Source of the DNA: an uncultured Acidimicrobiales bacterium
GTDB lineage: Bacteria; Actinomycetota; Acidimicrobiia; Acidimicrobiales; SHLQ01
Assembly: GCA_938038785.1 (NCBI GenBank)
Contig: CALHTB010000064.1
Location: 1 to 44,025, forward strand
Direction of reading: 5' to 3'
Length of the DNA stretch: 44,025 nucleotides
Shown: positions 1 to 10,200 of the stretch, one piece after another
Layout of the letters: each line of letters starts with the position of its first letter
How positions within the stretch are numbered: position 1 is the first letter of the stretch
The notes under the pieces: model-generated
Told to the model about the DNA's origin: nothing
Database searches by the model: none
What the model saw: the letters and a program-made list of their open reading frames with translations, nothing else
Position numbers and translations under genes: made by a program

Positions 1-758
1 CTCGCGGTCATGTGCTTGTACTTCTTCGCGAGCTCGACTTCGTCGTGCAGGTAGGTCGACTCGCACACCATCAGGTCGACGTCGCGGGCCAGCTCAAGGA
101 TCGAATCACATGGCAGCGTGTCCATGATGAACGCCATCGACTGGCCCTTCTTGGGAACCGTGATGTCGTCCGCCTCGACACGCCCGTTCGGACCATCGAA
201 CCATCCCCGGCTAAGCAGCTTGCCAACGTCGGGCCCTTCGATGCCGGTCTTCGCCAGCAGCGCGGCGTCGACCGCACGGCTGTCGGGTTCGTCCAGACGG
301 TAGCCGTAGGTGGTGTCACGGTGTTCAAGCGGCTGGGCCGACAAGGTGAGTTCGCCGAGTTGAGCTTGGTCGCCGAGCTCGAAGATCGGTCGCTTCTCGA
401 CGTTGCTGGTGTCGTGGAAGATCGACGCATGGTGCAGCCGCTTGAAGTACTCCTCACCATCGCCTGGGTAGAAGATCGGCAGTGTCTTGGTGGTGTTGGG
501 CTTGTTTGTGTTGTCGAACGAACGCCGTTGGATAATGCCGGGCAGGCCGAGGCAATGGTCGCCGTGGAAGTGCGTTACGCAAACCGCAGTGGCACGAGCG
601 ATGGCGACGCCGGCCATAGTGCACCCGCGCTGTGCTCCTTCCCCCGGGTCAAAAAGGATGAGCTGCTTGCCCCACCGAAGGGCATAGCTGTTGTGCGCGC
701 GGTAACGCGTCGGCAGCATCGACGCCGTTCCTAATGCGATGAATTCGGGTCCACCCAT
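1..758 (-). CDS. rnz: Ribonuclease Z (partial, 3' end off the left edge)
   Basis: Metallo-beta-lactamase-fold endonuclease of the RNase Z/ElaC family, which trims the 3' trailer of tRNA precursors in the cytoplasm. About 252 codons are visible of the usual 300 or so; the C-terminus lies outside the window. The zinc-binding motif HFHGDHCLGLPG is at residues 63-74. It is preceded by the family signatures FIALGTASMLPT (6-17) and FDPGEGAQRG (36-45). Near the cut end, DLMVCESTYLHDE matches the later conserved ESTY block. The ATG at 758-756 is the only good start: the same frame has a stop about 40 bases upstream. It is the only gene in this corner transcribed leftward out of the window. The fold and motif assignment is secure. 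RNase Z is preferred over an arylsulfatase-type relative because of the HxHGDH and DPGEGxQ pairing. Confidence 0.9.
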   Translation of the reverse strand, partial: MGGPEFIALGTASMLPTRYRAHNSYALRWGKQLILFDPGEGAQRGCTMAGVAIARATAVCVTHFHGDHCLGLPGIIQRRSFDNTNKPNTTKTLPIFYPGDGEEYFKRLHHASIFHDTSNVEKRPIFELGDQAQLGELTLSAQPLEHRDTTYGYRLDEPDSRAVDAALLAKTGIEGPDVGKLLSRGWFDGPNGRVEADDITVPKKGQSMAFIMDTLPCDSILELARDVDLMVCESTYLHDEVELAKKYKHMTA

Positions 759-917
759 CAGACGAGTATCGCCGATCTCGAGGGCGTTGCTTACTCATGC
801 CCCGATCTGGCTGTCAGTGCGCCTCGCTACTGTCGAACTACGCCTCGTGGAACTGGCCATGTTCCTCCGTTCACTACACGCCCCTCGACGGGGTCATCAG
901 AATCTGGAACACTGAAA

Positions 918-1238
918 ATGGCAATCACCGAACGCGACCGACGCAACATCTTCAATAGCCTTGAAGAAGCCATCGGCACCGACGACGCCACAAACCTTAT
1001 GGAACTCCTCCCCACCACACCCGCAGATCATCTCGTTACTCGAGAAGACATGCACGCCAACACCGCGCTGCTGCGAGGTGAGATGGCCGAGCTCCGCGCC
1101 GAGCTGCGTAGCGAAATGGCAGAGCTCCGGGCCGACATGGTGGCAGGCTTTGCCACCGCCAAGGTCGAAACCCAGCAACTGATCGTTGCTGGCTTGGTCG
1201 CGAATGCAATCGCCGTCATTGCCGCACTACTTACCTAG
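918..1238 (+). CDS. Small coiled-coil protein with C-terminal membrane segment
   Basis: A 106-residue protein in three visible parts. An N-terminal block (about 1-42) starts MAITERDRR and contains EEAIGTDDATNLMELLPT. A heptad-rich charged helix (about 45-75) has the repeated pattern ELRAELRSEMAELRADM, predicted as a coiled coil. A hydrophobic C-terminal helix (about 87-106, LIVAGLVANAIAVIAALL) looks like a single membrane anchor. This resembles the small DUF1640/CCDC90-like proteins often seen in actinobacteria; the function is unknown. The start ATG at 918 lacks a strong Shine-Dalgarno. Its stop shares the bases CTAG (1235-1238) with the convergent PPOX gene. The gene looks real because of the heptad pattern and ordinary codon use, but no enzymatic role can be proposed. 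Confidence 0.7.
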   Translation: MAITERDRRNIFNSLEEAIGTDDATNLMELLPTTPADHLVTREDMHANTALLRGEMAELRAELRSEMAELRADMVAGFATAKVETQQLIVAGLVANAIAVIAALLT

Positions 1239-1660
1239 CCCGAGACATCGTCCAAGGCGGTGATCTTGGTCGGTGTCAGCCGGACAATTCGCTCGCCCGA
1301 CACTCCGTTGCGCTCGCCGAATTCCTCGGCCCTATCAGCACCCATGTATCGGCCGCCTATCCTCGTCGCCACCGCGCGAACCGCGTCGGGATCGTCGTCG
1401 AACGAGATCATTCCATCCACTTTGACGAATGCGTACGGCGGAGCCTCCATGTCGACAACCAGGCTGGCCCGACCCTCGCGGGCGAGCGCTTTGGCTTTGC
1501 CACTATCGCTATGCGTGTTGAAGATGACGTCGTCACCATCGAGCACAAACCAGATCGGAGCAACGTGCGGAGCTCCGTTCTGACTCACCCACGCCAACTT
1601 TCCTGTTCGGGTTCCTTCCGATAGGAACGCCCGGGTTTCTTCGGTGGTCATTTCGCGCAT
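1235..1660 (-). CDS. PPOX-class F420/FMN-dependent oxidoreductase family protein
   Basis: A 141-residue protein with the split-barrel flavin-binding fold of the pyridoxamine 5'-phosphate oxidase family, closest in layout to the F420-dependent PPOX group (Rv1155-like). The recognisable block is KLAWVSQNGAPHVAPIWFVL (about 22-41), followed by DVIFNTHSDSGKAKALARE and ASLVVDMEAPPYAFVKVDG. These form the cofactor and substrate barrel strands. The start at 1660 is chosen over a longer in-frame start at 1711 because AAGGAG sits five to ten bases upstream of it and the extra residues do not resemble the family. It is divergent from the ArsR gene at 1753, with about 90 bases between them, so the two may share regulation. 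Its substrate cannot be inferred, and F420 versus FMN use is not decided by the sequence. Confidence 0.82.
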   Translation of the reverse strand: MREMTTEETRAFLSEGTRTGKLAWVSQNGAPHVAPIWFVLDGDDVIFNTHSDSGKAKALAREGRASLVVDMEAPPYAFVKVDGMISFDDDPDAVRAVATRIGGRYMGADRAEEFGERNGVSGERIVRLTPTKITALDDVSG

Positions 1661-1714
1661 CTGAACTCCTTGTCGGAAGACCTGTCTAGCCCACAGACTA
1701 TTAGTCGCCACTAC

Positions 1715-1744
1715 TTGACAACCTGGTTAATTAACATTTAGGTT
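1715..1744 (+). promoter_or_regulatory. Promoter and probable operator of the ArsR gene
   Basis: TTGACA (1715-1720) and TAGGTT (1739-1744) form a good -35/-10 pair with an 18-base spacer. The -10 ends eight bases before the ATG at 1753, which fits a leaderless or very short-leader mRNA. The spacer holds the perfect palindrome GTTAATTAAC (1726-1735). GGTTAA occurs twice (1725-1730 and 1741-1746). AACCT at 1720-1724 is mirrored by AGGTT at 1740-1744. This is a typical place for an autoregulatory ArsR operator. The binding protein is inferred, not shown. Confidence 0.5.
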
Positions 1745-1752
1745 AACTTCCG

Positions 1753-2097
1753 ATGTCTTCGCACCCGCTGAGCCCCGACGAACTCGACCTCGTGTTCACC
1801 GCGCTCGCGAACTCCACCCGACGGGCAATCCTGTCGACCCTCGCCGACGGCGACGCAAGCGTCAGCGAGCTCGCCGAACCCTTCGACATGTCGTTGCCCG
1901 CCATTTCTCGCCACATCAAGGTGCTCGAACGGGCGGGCCTCATCACCCAAGGCCAACGAGCGCAATATCGCCCGTGCACCCTCAACCCCGACATCCTCGG
2001 TGCCGTCCAAGACTGGGCCAAGGACTGCCGCGACACCTGGCACGCCAGCTTCGACCGCCTCGATTCCTATCTCGATCAACTACAAAACCACGAATGA
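1753..2097 (+). CDS. ArsR-family winged-helix transcriptional regulator
   Basis: A 114-residue dimeric winged-helix repressor-type protein. The ArsR signature runs from LVFTALANSTRRAILSTL (about 13-30), through the recognition helix region VSELAEPFDMSLPAISRHI (about 37-55), to the wing VLERAGLITQGQRAQYR. There is no CxC metal site, so it belongs to the metal-independent ArsR group commonly paired with SRPBCC/AHSA1 proteins. That partner lies twelve bases downstream (2110), almost certainly in the same transcript. The start ATG sits directly after a -10-like hexamer, and palindromes in the promoter suggest autoregulation. The inducer is unknown. Confidence 0.93.
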   Translation: MSSHPLSPDELDLVFTALANSTRRAILSTLADGDASVSELAEPFDMSLPAISRHIKVLERAGLITQGQRAQYRPCTLNPDILGAVQDWAKDCRDTWHASFDRLDSYLDQLQNHE

Positions 2098-2109
2098 AAG
2101 AACCAACCA

Positions 2110-2580
2110 ATGACTAACGATGTCGTCATCGAACGAACCTTCGCCGCTCCTATCAAAACCGTGTGGAACATGTGGACCGTGGGCGAGCACTTCGCCCAGT
2201 GGTACGGCCCCATGGGCGCCACAATCCCGAAGGCAGACATCGACGCAACCGTCGGTGGAAGCCGTCTCATCAACATGGCCATGCAGACGCCGAACGGCGA
2301 AATGCAGATGTGGTTCACCGGCGAATTCACCGAGGTCACTCCGGTCACCCGACTCGTCTACACCGACATGATGTGCGACGAGAACGGTAACCCCACTCCC
2401 CCCGAAGCCATGGGTATGCCCGAGGGCACCGACATGACCACATCGGTCATCGTCGAACTCGAGGACCTCGACGGTTCGACCAAGATGACGATGACCCACG
2501 TCGGCGTTCCTGCCGATTCGCCTGGAGGTCAAGGCTGGAACATGGCCATCGACAAGCTCGAAGCTGCCCTCGCGGCGTAG
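2110..2580 (+). CDS. SRPBCC / AHSA1 (activator of Hsp90 homolog 1-like) domain protein
   Basis: A 156-residue START-like (SRPBCC) domain protein. The N-terminal VIERTFAAPIKTVWNMWT and HFAQWYGPMGATIPKADID blocks, the central MWFTGEFTEVTPVTRLVYTDMM, and the C-terminal GGQGWNMAIDKLEAALA helix are the AHSA1 pattern. The domain forms a hydrophobic ligand pocket; the true ligand is unknown. It directly follows the ArsR gene, a pairing seen across many bacteria. That suggests the regulator controls this protein, perhaps in response to a small hydrophobic compound. It ends a few bases before the convergent acyl-CoA synthetase gene. Confidence 0.9.
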   Translation: MTNDVVIERTFAAPIKTVWNMWTVGEHFAQWYGPMGATIPKADIDATVGGSRLINMAMQTPNGEMQMWFTGEFTEVTPVTRLVYTDMMCDENGNPTPPEAMGMPEGTDMTTSVIVELEDLDGSTKMTMTHVGVPADSPGGQGWNMAIDKLEAALAA

Positions 2581-2585
2581 CGGTC

Positions 2586-4205
2586 CTACTGATCTCGTTC
2601 GCGAAGTTCGACGCGGCGGATCTTGCCGGAGATGGTCTTCGGCAGTTCCGTCACGTATTCGATCTCGCGGGGGTACTTGTAGGGAGCGGTCGTGGTCTTC
2701 ACGTGCTCCTGGATTTCAGCGGTGAGCTCGTCGCTGCCCTCGAAGCCGGGGGCGAGGATGACGAACGCCTTCACGATGTTTCCCCGGTCGGGGTCGGGCT
2801 TGCCAACCACGGCGGTTTCGGCGACGGCCGGGTGTTCGATCAGCGATGACTCGACCTCGAAAGGCCCGATGCGGTATGCGGCCGACAAGATGACATCGTC
2901 GGCTCGGCCGACAAACCACAGGTAGCCGTCTTCATCGCGGAAGGCTCGGTCGCCGGTGTAATACCAGCCGTGGCGGAACACCTCTGCGGTTCGTTCGTCG
3001 TCTTGCCAGTAGCCCTGGAACAGCCCGATCGGGCGGGGTTCGGTCGACACGCAAATGTTGCCCTCAACGCCGGTCGCGCACACGTTGCCATCGTCGTCGA
3101 CGACGTCAACATGCACGCCCGGCGCTGGCAGCCCCATCGACCCTGGCTTGACCGGCTCGGACGGATAGTTCGCAACCAGCACCACGGTTTCGGTTTGCCC
3201 GTACCCGTCGTATGGCGTGGTGCCTGTCGCACCGCTCCACGTCTCGATGACTTCGGGGTTCAGCGGTTCGCCCGCGCTTGTGCAATGGCGCAGCGTCGAC
3301 CAGTCATACGACGCAAGGTCCATCTGCGCGAACGCTCGGTACAGGGTCGGCGGAGCACAAAACGACGTGACCTCGAGCTCGCCCAACAGCTTCAGCATCC
3401 GATCGAAGTCGGGCTTACCGATGATGTTCCACATCACCAACGTCGACCCGATGATCCACTGGCCAAACAGCTTTCCCCAGGCGGCTTTCGCCCAGCCGGT
3501 ATCCGACACGGTCCAGTGCACATCGTCGGGCGTGAGGTCGTGCCAGAACCTGGCGGTGATCTCATGGCCAAGCGCGTACACCCCGACGTGCTGCACCATC
3601 TTTGGGCCGCCGGTCGTTCCCGAGGTGAAGTACAACAGCAACGGGTCGTCAGGTGTGGTGTTGGCTACCTCTGCAGGCTCAGCCGGCATCGCCGCCTGAC
3701 CCTGGTTGAAGCCAACCCAGCCTTCTCGTTCGTCACCGACGATAAAGGCAGCGGTGACGGTTGGACACGAGTCGCGAACGGTGTCGAACCGCTCGGCGGC
3801 AGCCTCGTCACAGACCACCGCTACGGCGCCCGAACGCTCGACCCGATACTGCTGGTCTTTCGCCATGAGCTGGTTGGTGCCGGGCATCGGAACCGCTCCG
3901 ATCTGGAAGCAGCCCAGAAGCGCGGCATAGAACTCGACGATTCGCGGGACTTGAACAAAGACCTTGTCGCCCTGGCCAATGCCCTGGCTCCGCAGTAGAT
4001 GTGCGGTGCGGTTCGACATGTCGGCCAGCTGCCCAAAGGTGTAGCGATTGATCGTGATGCCGTCTGGTTCGATGGCGATGAGGGCGACTTTGTCGGGTGT
4101 CTCGGCAGCCCGAGCAAACATGACGTCAGCGGTGAAGTTGAACGTCTCAGGAATATGCAGCCGAAAGTTCTCTCGAGTCTCGGCGTAGCTCGTCATGTTT
4201 GGCAT
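2586..4205 (-). CDS. Acyl-CoA synthetase (AMP-forming), medium-chain/acetyl-CoA synthetase-like
   Basis: A 539-residue ANL-superfamily ligase. It activates a carboxylic acid with ATP to the acyl-adenylate and then to the CoA thioester. The P-loop LLYFTSGTTGGPKM is at 190-203. Further on are the A5 motif DGYGQTET, the A7 region YYTGDRAFRDEDGYLWFVGRADD, and a C-terminal GKIRR carrying the catalytic lysine region. The overall layout is that of ACSM/medium-chain synthetases. The start at 4205 is preceded by GGGGGGAACC; a second ATG at 4196 is possible. It lies downstream of the giant repeat gene on the same strand, separated by about 80 bases that hold an inverted repeat. The exact acyl substrate is not determinable. 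Confidence 0.92.
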   Translation of the reverse strand: MPNMTSYAETRENFRLHIPETFNFTADVMFARAAETPDKVALIAIEPDGITINRYTFGQLADMSNRTAHLLRSQGIGQGDKVFVQVPRIVEFYAALLGCFQIGAVPMPGTNQLMAKDQQYRVERSGAVAVVCDEAAAERFDTVRDSCPTVTAAFIVGDEREGWVGFNQGQAAMPAEPAEVANTTPDDPLLLYFTSGTTGGPKMVQHVGVYALGHEITARFWHDLTPDDVHWTVSDTGWAKAAWGKLFGQWIIGSTLVMWNIIGKPDFDRMLKLLGELEVTSFCAPPTLYRAFAQMDLASYDWSTLRHCTSAGEPLNPEVIETWSGATGTTPYDGYGQTETVVLVANYPSEPVKPGSMGLPAPGVHVDVVDDDGNVCATGVEGNICVSTEPRPIGLFQGYWQDDERTAEVFRHGWYYTGDRAFRDEDGYLWFVGRADDVILSAAYRIGPFEVESSLIEHPAVAETAVVGKPDPDRGNIVKAFVILAPGFEGSDELTAEIQEHVKTTTAPYKYPREIEYVTELPKTISGKIRRVELRERDQ

Positions 4206-4209
4206 CGAT

Positions 4210-4238
4210 AGGTTCCCCCCAGTATCTGGGGAGAACCT
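4210..4238. promoter_or_regulatory. Inverted repeat covering the RBS of the acyl-CoA synthetase gene
   Basis: Arms AGGTTCCCCCCAG (4210-4222) and CTGGGGAGAACCT (4226-4238) are complementary at 12 of 13 positions around a TAT loop. On the minus strand the right part of the stem contains GGGGGGAACC, the likely ribosome-binding site of the gene starting at 4205. A folded mRNA would therefore hide it. There is no T-tract, so this is not a classical intrinsic terminator for the upstream giant gene. It could instead be a protein-binding operator. Confidence 0.5.
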
Positions 4239-4283
4239 ATGCGACGCATCTCGGGCTTGGCACCGCCAGTCGGCAGGTTTTTT

Positions 4284-7200
4284 CTACCGCTGGTTGCGGC
4301 GCCGCTTTCCGTGTCGGTCACCATAGGCGAGCTCGTCCTCTTCCTTGCGGGCGAACAGCACGAGTGCTGCGCCGAGGAAGAACAGGCCGAGTGCCCAGCT
4401 GAGGAACACGATGGTCCAGGTGGTTCCGGTTACCGCGAGCGGTGGAGCTGGCGGCGTCTCAGTCGAGACAAGAACCACGGTGGCAAGGTCGTGGTCGTCT
4501 TCGTCGCCATTGGCGTTGTCGACAACATCGTCAACCGGAGTCTCCGAATTCGAATCGTCAGCAATCGAGTCAACATCAGGCACTACAAGACCGTTGGCCA
4601 AGACCAGAACGACGCCTTCTGCATCGACCGGGTCGGCCGATGCAATCTCTGCCAAGTTCGTCAGGTCGCTGCCGTCGACCACCGTCGTGGTGATATCGAC
4701 TGACGCCGATGCACCCGGAGCGATTGGGCCGGCAATGTTGATTACCGCGTTGCCATCAGCATTCTCGGTCCAGGCGCTATCGGCGAGGTCGAGTCCAGAT
4801 GGGATGTAGTCGATGACGTCGATGTTGGCGGCGTTGACCTCGCCCTGGTTGAACACGGTGACGGTCCAGGTGACAGTGTCGCCGATGGAGACAGTCCCCG
4901 AATTCGCACCGTTCTGGAGCCGCTTGCGAAGCGCCAGGTCAAAGACTGGGACGATCTCTTCGACGACCATGAATGGTGCCGGGTCGTGATCGTCTTCATC
5001 GCCGGCAGCGTTGTTGATCTCATCGTCGGTGATCGGTCCATCGTCGTTGACATCGGCGTTCGGGGTCGAGTCGATGTCGCTACCGTCGTCGTTGGAGATC
5101 TCCGCTGCGTTGAGCTGAGCTCCGATCGTCGGGTTGTCGGCGGTCAACGTGATCGTCACATCCACAGAGGTGCCAGCGGCGATGGCAGCGATGGTTGTCA
5201 TTGCGGTTCCGTCGCCATTGTCGGTCCACGCAGCATCGTTCAAGCTCAGTCCGGCTGGCATGAAGTCAGTGACTTCGATGTTGGCGGCATCGACGGTGCC
5301 CTGGTTGTAGACGGTGATCGTGAACGTAATGTCGTCACCGGCGGTGATCGTGCCATCGGTCGAGAGACCATCAGCACTCGTGTCTGACGTGTACACCTTG
5401 CGCAAGGCCAGGTCGTATGCGTCAACCGTCAGTGGTGCGTCGTCGATGTCGTCCTCGCTTGGAGGGGTGCCATCGTCGTTCGGGCTCGTGTTCGGTGTCG
5501 AGTCAATATCGTCACCTTCATCCGAGCTGATCTCCGCCCAGTTCACCAACGGACCAGCGCCTGGCGTCGCCGCGGTCAACGTGATCGTCACCGACGTCGA
5601 CGCACCCGGAGCAAGCGGGCCAGCAACCGATGTGGTTGCCGTGTTGTTGCCATTGTCAGTCCAGGAGGCATCGTTAAGCACGAAGCCAATCGGCAGATAG
5701 TCCGTGATGTCGAAGGCTGCCGCAGTCACGGTTCCTTCGTTCGTCACGGTGATAGTGAACGTGGCGTCGTCACCAGCCTGAATCACACCGTCGGTCGAGT
5801 TGCCATCAGCACTCGTGTCGGAGGTGAAGTCCTTCACCAACGCCAGGTCGTAGACGTCGACGGTGAGTCCAGCGATGTCGTGGTCGTCCTCATCACCAGC
5901 GGCATTGTTGACCTCATCGTCGGTCGGGTCACCCGGTGCAGTCGGCTGATTGTCATCAGCTGGGTCGTTATCGGGAGTCGAGTCGATGTCGGTCGCAGTG
6001 TCCGAGCTGATCTCGGCACCGTTTACCAATTGACCTGCGGTCGTAGCATCGACCGTTAGCGTGATTGGAATGTCGACGCTTGCGCCAGCGGCCAGCGGAC
6101 CACCGGTGATTGTGGCGGTGCTGTCGCCGTTGTCGGTCCAGGCTGCATCATTGAGGGTAAGACCCGCAGGGATGTAGTCGGTGACGTCGAACGTGTCAGC
6201 GTCGAGCGTGCCCTGATTGGTGACGGTGATCGTGAACACCACATCGGCACCACTTTCGACGACACCATCGTTCGGGGCGTCCTGAGTATCGGATGTGTAC
6301 ACCTTGGTGAGTGCGAGGTCGAACTCGCCGATCGTGACACCCGCGATGTCATGGTCGTCAGAGTCACCAGACACGTTGTTCGTGACATCGTCGGTTGGGT
6401 CACCCGGTGCAGCCGGCTGGTTGTCGTCAGCTGGATCGGTGTCGGGAGTCGAGTCGATGTCGTTGCCATCGTCTGCACTGATCTCTGCACCATTGACCGA
6501 CACACCAGTCGCCGCTGCGTTAGCGGTCATGGTGATCGTGATGTCGGTGCTGTCGCCAGCGGCCAGAGGACCGCCAGAGATCGTGGCCGTGCCGTCACCG
6601 TTGTCTGTCCAAGCAGCATCGTTCAATACGAAACCAGCAGGGATGAAGTCGGTGACATCAAACGTGGTGGCATCGATCGTGCCCTGGTTGATCACCGTGA
6701 CAGTGAATGTCACGTCAGCGCCGTTCTCGGTGAGGCCATCAGCCGGATCACCGAAGCGGTCATCGGTCAGCACCTTGATCAAGGCAAGGTCGAAGTTCTC
6801 AACACCCACGGCAGCGGGGTCATGGTCATCCTCATCACCAGCGGTGTTGTCGGTGACGTTGTCGGTTGGGTCCCCCGGGCTCGAAGGCTGGGCGTCGTTG
6901 GTGACGTCAGCATCTGGGGTTGAGTCGACATCGTTGCCGTCATCGGCGCTGATCTCGGCCCAGTTCACGTAGCTGCCCGGCACAACGGCACCCGCAGTCA
7001 TCGTGATCGTGAAGTCCTGAGTTGCCCCAGCAGCCAGCGGGCCACCAGTAATGGTCGCCGTGCCGTCACCATTGTCCGTCCACGCCGCATCGTTCAACGT
7101 GAAGCCTGTTGGGATGTGGTCAGTGACGTCGAAGGTCGTCGCGTCAACCGTTCCTTGGTTGGTCACCGTGATCGTAAACACGACGTCGGCACCAACATCG

Positions 7201-10200
7201 ATCACGCCATCAGCCGGAGCTGCAAACGTGTCCGACGTGTACACCTTCGTTAGGGCGAGGTCGTAGAGCTCGACGCTGACACCAGCGATGTCGTGGTCGT
7301 CCTCATCGCCAGCGGCGTTGTTGACCTCGTCGTCGGTCGGGTCACCGGGTGCAGCAGGCTGGTTGTCATCAGCTGGGTCGGTGTCCGGAGTCGAATCGAC
7401 ATCGGTTCCATCGTCAGCACTGATCTCCGCACCGTTCACTGCGTCCCCTGGAACAACAGCGTCGGCCGTCATCGTGATCGGGATATCGAGTGTTCCGCCA
7501 GCAGGGATTGGGCCTGCGGTGGTGGAGGCAGTGCCGTCACCGTTGTCTGTCCAGGCGGCATCGTTCAATACAAAGCCAACAGGGAGGTAGTCGGTCACAT
7601 TGATCGTCGTTGCATCGACGGTCCCCTGGTTGGTGATCGTGATCGTGAACGTCACGTCAGCACCGTTCTCAACCACACCATCGGTGGGGGCGTTGTGCGT
7701 ATCGGATGTGTAGACCTTGGTAAGCGCGAGGTCGTAGTTCACGATCTGCACACCCGCAGGGTCATGGTCATCGCTGTCACCAGCGGTGTTGTCGATGACA
7801 TCATCGGTCGGGTCACCAGGACCACCAGGCTGATTATCGTCAGCCGGGTCCGTGTCCGGTGTTGAGTCAACATCGTCGCCGTCATCGGCGCTGATCTCCG
7901 CCCAGTTCACCGAATCGCCTGGAGTCGCCGTCGTGGCGGTGAGGGTGATGGTGATGTCGGTGCTTGCTCCGGCGGCAAGTGGACGGCCAGTGGTTGTGGC
8001 CGTGCCGTCACCGTTGTCGGTCCAAGCAGCATCGTTCAACACGAAGCCAGCAGGGATGTAGTCGGTCACGTCGAAGGTCGTCGCATCGATCGTGCCCTGG
8101 TTCGTCACGCTGATCGTGAACGTCACATCGGCACCGTTTTCGATCACACCATCAGAGGTGTCACCGAAGGTGTCCGACGTGTACGCCTTGACGAGGGCGA
8201 GGTCGTAAATGACCACTTCAACGCCAGCGATGTCATGGTCGTCCTCATCGCCATTGGAATTATCAATGACATCATCGGTCGGGTCACCCGGTGCAGCCGG
8301 CTGGTTGTCGTCAGCTGGGTCGGTGTCTGGAGTCGAGTCGATGTCCGCGCCATCGTCAGCACTGATCTCGGCACCGTTCACATTTCCACCCGGTGCCGGG
8401 GAATCAGCGGTCATCGTGATCGTGATGTCGGCGGACGCACCTGCGGCAAGCGGGCGGCCTGCGATTGTGGCAGTGCCATCACCGTTGTCGGTCCACGCAG
8501 CGTCGTTCAACACGAAGCCAGCAGGGATATAGTCGGTCACGGCGAACGTGGTGGCGTCGATCGTTCCCTGGTTCGTCACGGTGATCGTGAACGTCACGTC
8601 GCTACCAGCCTGCACTACACCGTCGGTGGCAAGACCGAACGTGTCGGAGGTGTAGACCTTGGTGAGCGCGAGGTCGTAGTTCGCAACCGAGACACCTGCG
8701 GGGTCGTGGTCATCCTCATCGCCAGCGGCGTTGTTGACCTCGTTGTCGGTCGGGTCACCTGGTGCAGCCGGCTGGTTGTCGTCAGCCGGGTCGGTGTCCG
8801 GAGTCGAATCGATGTCGTTGCCGTCGTCGGCGCTGATCTCGGCCCAGTTCACGTAGTCACCTGGCGTAACGCCGTTGGCCGTCAGGGTGATGTCGATGTC
8901 TTGTGTCGCACCGGTCGCAAGCGGGCCACCAGAGGTGGTCGCCGTGCCGTCACCGTTGTCAGTCCAGGCAGCGTCGTTCAACACGAAACCAGCAGGGATG
9001 TAATCAGTGACGTCGAACGTCGTCGCGTCGATCGTGCCCTGGTTGGTGACCGTGATCGTGAACGTCACATCAGCACCATCGGCGATGATGCCGTCAGCTG
9101 ATGCTCCGAACGTGTCGGAGGTGTACACCTTCGTCAACGCAAGGTCGAACGAACCAACGCTGATCGGCGCAGGGTCGTGGTCGTCGCTGTCACCAGCGGT
9201 GTTGTTGACCTCGTTGTCGGTTGGCGCTCCCGGACCTACGGGCTGAGCGTCGTCAGCTGGGTCGGTGTCGGGAGTCGAGTCGATGTCGTTGCCATCGTCA
9301 GCCGAAATCTCGGCCCAGTTCACGTAGTCACCATCGGCTGCGCCGCTGGCGGTGAGGGTGATGGTGATGTCGGTCGACGCACCAGCAGCAAGCGGACGAC
9401 CTGCGATGGTCGCCGTGCCGTCACCGTTGTCCGTCCAAGCAGCATCGTTCAACGTGAAGCCTGTTGGGATGTAATCGGTCACCTCAAACGTCGTCGCGTC
9501 CAGCGTTCCCTGGTTCGTCACCGTGATCGTGAACGTCACGTCGGTGCCGTTCTCGATAAAGCCGTCGGAGGCGTTGCCGTAGGTGTCAGACGTATACACC
9601 TTGATGAGTGCAAGGTCGTAGTTCGCAATGCTTACGCCGGCGACATCGTGGTCGTCTTCGTCACCAGCGGTGTTGTCGATGACGTTGTCTGTCGGAGCTC
9701 CTGAAGCCGCTGGCTGGTTGTCGTTGGCCTGAATTGCATCGGTCGTCGAGTCAACATCATCGCCGTCGTCGGCGCTGATCTCCGCCCAGTTCTCGATCGT
9801 TCCTGGCGTTGCTGCGGTTGCCGTCAAGGTGATGGTCATGAGCTCTGAAGCGCCAGCGGCCAGCGGACCACCGGAGATGGTCGCGGTACCGTCACCGTTG
9901 TCGGTCCACGCCGCATCGTTCAACACGAAACCAGCAGGGATGTAGTCGGTCACTTCGAACGTCGTCGCGTCGATCGTGCCCTGGTTGGTCACTTCGATGG
10001 TGAAGGTGACGTCAGCGCCGTTCTCGATGATTCCATCGGTTGGCGCAGCAAACGTGTCCGACGTGTACACCTTCGTCAACGCGAGGTCGTAGGAGGCAAC
10101 GGTGATGCCGGCAGGGTCGTGGTCGTCGCTGTCACCAGCGGTGTTGTCCACAACGTTGTCGGTCGGGTCACCAGGACCAGCGGGCTGAACGTCGTCAGCT

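Noticed and set aside
12..734. 240-codon plus-strand frame at the left edge
   Set aside because: The opposite strand encodes RNase Z with an intact HxHGDH motif, so the plus frame is antisense noise.
2970..3998. 342-codon plus-strand frame opposite the acyl-CoA synthetase
   Set aside because: The minus frame has every ANL motif; the plus frame is a GC-driven antisense shadow without recognisable domains.
4261..4284. Intrinsic terminator on the plus strand (imperfect stem followed by TTTTTT)
   Set aside because: No plus-strand gene reads toward it, and on the minus strand the run becomes A-rich, so it cannot terminate the giant gene.
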